From the NCBI RefSeq assembly GCF_016907555.1, contig NZ_JAFBCE010000001.1:2604001-2668000 (forward strand): a stretch of DNA of 64,000 nt, read 5' to 3'. A program made the position numbers and the translations under genes. The stretch is from Microbacterium laevaniformans. Lineage in GTDB: Bacteria; Actinomycetota; Actinomycetes; Actinomycetales; Microbacteriaceae. The notes beneath the pieces are model-generated. The model searched no databases. It saw only the letters and a list, made by a program, of their open reading frames with translations, and had not been told where the DNA came from. Below, piece by piece: positions 59,954 through 64,000 of the stretch (its first letter is position 1; each line of letters opens with the position of its first letter).

Positions 59954-61342
59954 GTGACCACCGCGAACACCCTCGCCCACCAGCCCCTCAGCCCGCTTGA
60001 CGGCCGTTACCGCGGCGCCGTCGCCGACCTGTCGGCGTACCTGTCGGAGGCCGGCCTCAACCGTGCGCGCGTCGAGGTGGAGGTGGAGTGGATCATCACG
60101 CTCACCGACCGCGGCCTGTTCGGCTCGACGGCGCTCACGGCCGACCAGAAGGACGCCCTCCGCGAGCTCTACCGGGCGTTCGGCGCGGCGGAGATCGAGT
60201 GGCTCGCCGCCACCGAGTCGGTGACCCGCCACGACGTGAAGGCCGTCGAGTATCTCGTGCGCGACCGGCTGCAGACACTCGGCCTCGACGCCGTCGCCGA
60301 GCTCACGCACTTCGCGTGCACCAGCGAGGACATCAACTCGGCGTCATACGCCCTGACGGTCAAGCGTGCCGTCGAGAACGTCTGGCTGCCGAAGCTGCGC
60401 GCCGTGATCGACGCTCTGGCGGCGCTCTCGCACGAGCACCGGGATGCCGCGATGCTCTCGCGCACGCACGGTCAGCCGGCCACCCCGTCGACGATGGGCA
60501 AAGAGCTCGCCGTCTTCGCCTGGCGGCTCGAGCGCGTGGCCGCGCAGATCGCCGGCGGCGAGTACCTGGCGAAGTTCTCCGGCGCCACCGGCACCTGGTC
60601 GGCGCATCTGGCCGCCGCCCCCGACGTCGACTGGCCCGAACTGTCCCGCGCGTTCATCGAGGGCCTCGGCATCGACTTCAACGTGCTGACGACGCAGATC
60701 GAGTCGCACGACTGGCAGGTGGAGCTGTACGACCGGGTGCGTCACGCCGGCGGCATCCTGCACAACCTCGCGACCGACATCTGGACCTACATCGCGATGG
60801 GCTTCTTCGCGCAGATCCCGGTCGCCGGCGCCACGGGCTCGTCGACCATGCCGCACAAGATCAACCCGATCCGTTTCGAGAATGCCGAAGCGAACTTCGA
60901 GATCTCGGGAGGTCTGTTCACGACCCTCGCCTCGACCCTCGTCACGAGCCGCATGCAGCGCGACCTCACCGACTCCACGACGCAGCGCAACATCGGCGTC
61001 GCGTTCGGGCACTCCCTGCTCGCTCTCGACAACCTGCAGCGCGGGCTCACCGAGATCTCACTCTCCCGCGACGTGCTCCTCGCCGACCTCGACGCGAACT
61101 GGGAGGTGCTCGCCGAGGCGATCCAGACGGTGGTGCGCGCGGAGATCGTCGCGGGACGGTCGCAGATCACCGACCCCTACGCGCTGCTGAAGGAGCTCAC
61201 GCGCGGACGCCGCGTCGGCGGCCCCGAGCTGGCGGATTTCGTGCGCACCCTCGACATCGGGGATGCCGCCAAGGAGCGCCTGCTGGCTCTCACGCCGGCC
61301 GGATACACCGGCCTGGCGGACGAGCTCGTCGACCGGGTCTGA
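59954..61342 (+). CDS. purB: Adenylosuccinate lyase
   Basis: A 462-residue fumarase/aspartase-superfamily enzyme, of the E. coli-like PurB branch. QPLSPLDGRY opens it. Then come AELTHFACTSEDINS, SRTHGQPATPSTMGKE, and the signature SSTMPHKINPIRFENAE. It acts twice in purine synthesis, on SAICAR and adenylosuccinate. GTG 59954 fits the family N-terminus best; a GTG at 59906 would add 16 residues. Confidence 0.96.
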   Translation: MTTANTLAHQPLSPLDGRYRGAVADLSAYLSEAGLNRARVEVEVEWIITLTDRGLFGSTALTADQKDALRELYRAFGAAEIEWLAATESVTRHDVKAVEYLVRDRLQTLGLDAVAELTHFACTSEDINSASYALTVKRAVENVWLPKLRAVIDALAALSHEHRDAAMLSRTHGQPATPSTMGKELAVFAWRLERVAAQIAGGEYLAKFSGATGTWSAHLAAAPDVDWPELSRAFIEGLGIDFNVLTTQIESHDWQVELYDRVRHAGGILHNLATDIWTYIAMGFFAQIPVAGATGSSTMPHKINPIRFENAEANFEISGGLFTTLASTLVTSRMQRDLTDSTTQRNIGVAFGHSLLALDNLQRGLTEISLSRDVLLADLDANWEVLAEAIQTVVRAEIVAGRSQITDPYALLKELTRGRRVGGPELADFVRTLDIGDAAKERLLALTPAGYTGLADELVDRV

Positions 61343-61371
61343 GCGGCGTCTGAGCGCGTCTCTCGACGGGC

Positions 61372-61707
61372 TCAGCGGCGCGGCGCGGCGCCGTCGTCCG
61401 TGGCGTCGGGGGATGCCTCGGCATCCGTGTCGTCCATGAGCACGCCGTGGTCGATCTCGCCGCCCATCTGGGCCGGATCGACCGCGAGCATGCACAGCGC
61501 GATGATGACCAGCGTCGCGATGAAGGCGACGCCGGCGACGACCAACGAGACCACGACGACGTGCACCCGCTCGTCGCCGGTGAGGTCCTGGAAGAACCCC
61601 ATCGAGACGAGCGTGACGAGGCCGGAGAACAGGGCGGCGGCGAAGGCGAAGCTCAGCAGCTGCACCGGCTTGAGCAGATCACGACGGGTGGGACGCGGCT
61701 CGCTCAT
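61372..61707 (-). CDS. Small two-helix membrane protein, unknown
   Basis: A 111-residue protein. RRDLLKPVQLLSFAFAAALF precedes two hydrophobic segments (LLSFAFAAALFSGLVTLVSM and VVVVSLVVAGVAFIATLVII) and an acidic C-terminus ending DATDDGAAPRR. I do not recognise a family. The ATG overlaps the stop of the 61704 gene by 4 bases, so the pair is cotranscribed. Confidence 0.7.
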   Translation of the reverse strand: MSEPRPTRRDLLKPVQLLSFAFAAALFSGLVTLVSMGFFQDLTGDERVHVVVVSLVVAGVAFIATLVIIALCMLAVDPAQMGGEIDHGVLMDDTDAEASPDATDDGAAPRR

Positions 61708-62432
61708 GCGGAACCTCCTGAACGGGTGCCGTCCTCGGCGGCGGGGCGTCGCGGCGAGAAGCCGGCGATGCCGAGGAAGACGGCGATGATGGCGGCGTAG
61801 CCGCCGAAGAGGCCGACACCGATGGTGATGCCGGTCAGGGTGAAGGAACGCCCGGCCTCGGAGATGAAGTACTCCAGGCTGTACGCGGGGTTCACCAGGA
61901 GCAGACCGATGCCGAGCGCGATGGTGAGCGCACCCGCGAGCACGCCGTCGCGCCCCTCGTCGCGGCGCTCGCTGCGCAGGACGCCCTCGAGGGACGCGGC
62001 GCTGCGGCGCAGCCGCACGCCCCCGATGAGCTCGGCGACACCCGCGATCAGCGCCCACGCGATGACGACGACGAAGAACAGCGCCGTCGAACGCAGCCCC
62101 GGAATGCCGGTGGCCATCCCCGCGAGCAGAGTCAGCACTCCGAGCAGGATCGGAACGGAACGGCGCTCGCGCGGGAAGGCGAGCCACGCACCGATCAGGA
62201 GCACGAGCGCGGTGGCGATCGCCCACCCGCTGAAGACGGCGAGACCGACGGATGCCGAGTGGTCGGGCGAGAAGGTCACCATCACGGCGGCGAGAGCGGC
62301 GAGCAGGGCGCGACCGAGCTGCACATGACGCACGTCGAAGGTGCGGGTCGCTCCGGCACCGTGGGTACGGGTGGGAGCGGGGGCGTCGTCGGACACGTCG
62401 GACTCATCGGATCGGGGACGGTGGAACCCCAC
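61704..62432 (-). CDS. Membrane protein with six to seven helices, unknown (DUF308-like plan)
   Basis: A 242-residue protein. After about 35 hydrophilic residues come seven hydrophobic stretches in pairs, such as LAVFSGWAIATALVLLIGAW, VPILLGVLTLLAGMATGIPG and GALTIALGIGLLLVNP. The arrangement resembles HdeD/DUF308-type proteins but I cannot be sure of kinship. No catalytic motif is present. Cotranscribed with the following small membrane protein. Confidence 0.7.
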   Translation of the reverse strand: MGFHRPRSDESDVSDDAPAPTRTHGAGATRTFDVRHVQLGRALLAALAAVMVTFSPDHSASVGLAVFSGWAIATALVLLIGAWLAFPRERRSVPILLGVLTLLAGMATGIPGLRSTALFFVVVIAWALIAGVAELIGGVRLRRSAASLEGVLRSERRDEGRDGVLAGALTIALGIGLLLVNPAYSLEYFISEAGRSFTLTGITIGVGLFGGYAAIIAVFLGIAGFSPRRPAAEDGTRSGGSA

Positions 62433-62495
62433 CAGTCTAGGTCGTCGCCCGCGCCGATCCGGCGCCGACCTTCGCCGGATGCCGGCGGTGCGCGC

Positions 62496-62933
62496 TCAGG
62501 CCACCGAGCGGGCGACGAGCTCCCGCAGCGTCTTTTCGACGGCCGGTGTCACCGCGACCACGGCGAACGAGGTCGCCCACATGTCACCGTCGTCCAGCAG
62601 CGCGTCCTCCTGGAAGCCCACCGTGCCGTATCGCGTGTCGAACTTCGATGCCGGCTGGTAGAAGACGACCACCTTCCCCTCGCGGGCGTAGGACGGGAAG
62701 CCGTACCAGGTCTTCGGCGCGAGCTGCGGCGCTTCCTCGGTGACGACGCGGTGCAGCAGTGTGGCCACCTCCCTGTCGGTGCCGGTCAACGCGTCGATCG
62801 CCGCGATGCACGCCTCGAGCTCCGCGGCCTGTTTGGCGGCGCCCTTCAGCCCCTTCGTGGATCGCAGCTCTTCGGCGCGCTGCGCCATCGCCGCACGCTC
62901 ATCGGCGCTGAAGCCGCTCTTGGTGTCACTCAT
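62496..62933 (-). CDS. DUF1801/YdhG-like protein
   Basis: A 145-residue soluble protein. The first half is helical and Lys/Glu-rich (FSADERAAMAQRAEELRSTK). The second half has APKTWYGFPSYAREGKVVVFYQPASKFDTRYGTVGF and a helical end, the pattern of the DUF1801-related group (iron-chaperone Fra-like fold). The precise function is unknown. It precedes a VOC/AraC group on the same strand with short gaps. Confidence 0.75.
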   Translation of the reverse strand: MSDTKSGFSADERAAMAQRAEELRSTKGLKGAAKQAAELEACIAAIDALTGTDREVATLLHRVVTEEAPQLAPKTWYGFPSYAREGKVVVFYQPASKFDTRYGTVGFQEDALLDDGDMWATSFAVVAVTPAVEKTLRELVARSVA

Positions 62934-62945
62934 GGGTGTCTCCTC

Positions 62946-63356
62946 TCAGTGGGACTGCTGGATGCGCAGGAGGTTGCCGGCGGGATCGCGCACCGCGGCA
63001 TCCCGCAGCCCGTAGTCCTGATCGGTCGGGTACTGCACGATGTCGGCGCCCGCCGCCGCCAGGCGGGCGATGTCGCCGTCGAGGTCGTCGGAAGCCAGGT
63101 TGACCCCGAAGTAGCTGCCCTTCGCGACGAGCTCGGCGAGCGTCCGCCGTTCGTCGTCGCTGATGTCGCGTCCCACACCGACCGGGTGCAGCACGATCGC
63201 GGTGTCGGGCTGGCCGGCGGGGCCGACCGTGATCCATCGCAGGTGCTCGTAGCCCACATCCAGGCGCACCTCGAATCCCAGCACGTCGCGGTAGAACGCG
63301 AGCGACGCCTCGGCGTCGACGTGCGGCAGGAAGGAGGAGTGGATGCTGATGCTCAT
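62946..63356 (-). CDS. VOC-fold (glyoxalase-like) protein
   Basis: A 136-residue VOC protein. The first unit is SSFLPHVDAEASLAFYRDVLGFEV, then LRWITVGPAGQPDTAIVLHP, and it ends VRDPAGNLLRIQQSH. It is probably a single-domain binding or isomerase-type protein. The ATG at 63356 lies 5 bases after the AraC gene stop, so the two are cotranscribed, a regulator/VOC arrangement seen twice elsewhere in the window with ArsR. Confidence 0.88.
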   Translation of the reverse strand: MSISIHSSFLPHVDAEASLAFYRDVLGFEVRLDVGYEHLRWITVGPAGQPDTAIVLHPVGVGRDISDDERRTLAELVAKGSYFGVNLASDDLDGDIARLAAAGADIVQYPTDQDYGLRDAAVRDPAGNLLRIQQSH

Positions 63357-63361
63357 GGGCC

Positions 63362-63799
63362 TCACGATAGGCCGGTCTCGCGCGGGAGCGCTTCTCGATT
63401 CCTGACCGGTCGGGTCAGCCGACGGGCGATGCAGGGGAGCATGCCGACGCGGAAGGGCGCGCCGCGGGTGCGATAGCGTCCCGGAGACACGCCCACCAGC
63501 TCGGTGAAGCGTGTGGTGAAGGTACCCAGAGACGGGCAGCCGACGGCGAGCGCGATGTCGGTGACGGCGAGCTGCGTCGTCCGCAGGAGGGTCATGGCGC
63601 GTTCGACACGATGCGTCATCAGGTACGAGTAGGGCGTTTCGCCGTAGGCCCGCCGGAACTGTCGCGATAGGTGACCCGGCGAGACGTGCACGGCCCGCGC
63701 AAGGGTGGGCAGGTCGAGGGGCTGGGCGAAATCGCGGTCCATCATGTCGCGCACGCGTCGCATCCGCACCAGCGTGTCGAGCTCGACCCCGGCGCTCAC
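63362..63799 (-). CDS. AraC-family regulator (HTH domain only)
   Basis: A 145-residue protein made mostly of the double helix-turn-helix of AraC proteins. It has LARAVHVSPGHLSRQFRRAYGETPYSYL, HRVERAMTLLRTTQLAVTDI and the second helix GCPSLGTFTTRFTELVGVSPGRYR. No ligand-binding domain is present. Its start overlaps the oxidoreductase stop by 4 bases. It is probably the regulator of the VOC gene that follows. Confidence 0.9.
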   Translation of the reverse strand: MSAGVELDTLVRMRRVRDMMDRDFAQPLDLPTLARAVHVSPGHLSRQFRRAYGETPYSYLMTHRVERAMTLLRTTQLAVTDIALAVGCPSLGTFTTRFTELVGVSPGRYRTRGAPFRVGMLPCIARRLTRPVRNREALPRETGLS

Positions 63800-64000
63800 C
63801 GCGCGGCGCGTCCCGATCCGGCGCGCAGCTTCTCGGCATCGGCACGGATCGCCTCGACGGCGCGCAGCACCTCGAGGCTGCGCCGCTGGTCGGCAGATGC
63901 CTCGTCATCTCCACGGACGAGCTGGGCGAAGCGGGCCACCTCGAAGCGCATGTTGTTGTCGGGGCCGTCGATCTCGACCTCCTCGTGCACGCCGGAGAAC
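63796..64000 (-). CDS. C-terminal end of a Gfo/Idh/MocA-type oxidoreductase (5' end outside window)
   Basis: The last 67 codons are visible. They read FSGVHEEVEIDGPDNNMRFE, then VARFAQLVRGDDEASADQRRSLEVLRAVEAIRADA, as in the C-terminal region of Gfo/Idh/MocA oxidoreductases, where a final helix carries MRFE..F..L. The Rossmann domain lies beyond the right edge. The assignment is based on the tail alone. Confidence 0.55.
   Translation of the reverse strand, partial: FSGVHEEVEIDGPDNNMRFEVARFAQLVRGDDEASADQRRSLEVLRAVEAIRADAEKLRAGSGRAAR

Noticed and set aside
1..64000. CRISPR arrays
   Set aside because: No regularly spaced direct repeats were seen; the only prominent repeats are the nested palindrome and the IS fragments.

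Overview
The window is high-GC DNA (about 70% by eye) from an actinobacterium, most probably of the family Microbacteriaceae and Microbacterium-like. The reasons are very frequent GTG starts, long chains of genes whose stop and start codons overlap by 1-4 bases, several apparently leaderless promoters, cysteine-free (zinc-independent) ribosomal proteins S14 and L33, a DtxR-type iron box, and paired DUF6230/DUF6114 genes. No 16S rRNA lies in the window, so the genus is an inference.

Layout. 1-1918: partial DEAD-box helicase, DUF427 protein, LON-domain protein. 1915-9828: a patchy accessory block. Two truncated IS5-type transposase fragments face outward and bracket a VOC gene, an amidohydrolase, an NCS1 permease and a PucR regulator (a likely nucleobase or related N-heterocycle uptake and deamination module). 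A 5'-truncated MetE-like gene and a 5'-truncated BCCT transporter lie at its right side. 9926-21620: a nearly unbroken assimilatory sulfate-reduction locus (sirohydrochlorin chelatase-like, ferredoxin sulfite reductase, APS reductase, ATP sulfurylase CysDN, SsuABC-type transporter, uroporphyrinogen methyltransferase, ferredoxin-NADP reductase, thioredoxin-reductase-like protein). It supplies the enzymes, the siroheme and the electrons for making sulfide. 21682-24896: dcd, then a TetR gene divergent from a three-gene envelope cluster (DUF6230, DUF6114, secreted protein).

24900-30880 is an eroded region around a tRNA-Gly(CCC). It holds an alpha/beta-hydrolase and a Fic gene that keep only their ends, a five-gene VOC/ABC/ArsR/SRPBCC operon, a second VOC/ArsR pair, and fragments of an HTH protein and an SDR enzyme. 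30878-40593 carries membrane and exported proteins, a lipoprotein of the beta-lactamase fold that has lost its catalytic residues, a DUF2470/heme-oxygenase pair behind an iron box, a PIF1-like helicase and a CopD-CtaG fusion. 40669-42024 holds HU and the rpmB-rpmG-rpsN operon. 42192-43804 is a decayed divergent MFS/LysR pair.

43809-50760 is a zinc-homeostasis block (znuACB, zur, a permease/TIGR03943 pair, an exported propeller-like protein and a 3-methyladenine glycosylase) headed by a perfect 15-bp Zur/Fur-type palindrome. 50927-64000 is mostly housekeeping: mntP, marC, a branched-chain 2-oxoacid dehydrogenase operon with a nested palindrome between two of its genes, hisC-like aminotransferase, a lipase-like protein with a small partner, LMW protein phosphatase, purB, small membrane proteins, and a VOC/AraC/oxidoreductase group cut by the window edge.

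Two features recur through the window. Several dead genes keep both termini but have lost the middle, and the hexamer GGATGC/GCATCC is clearly more frequent than base composition predicts. The best candidates for undescribed biology are the DUF6230/DUF6114/secreted cluster, the pseudo-beta-lactamase lipoprotein, the lipase-like protein with its small partner, and the nested palindrome.
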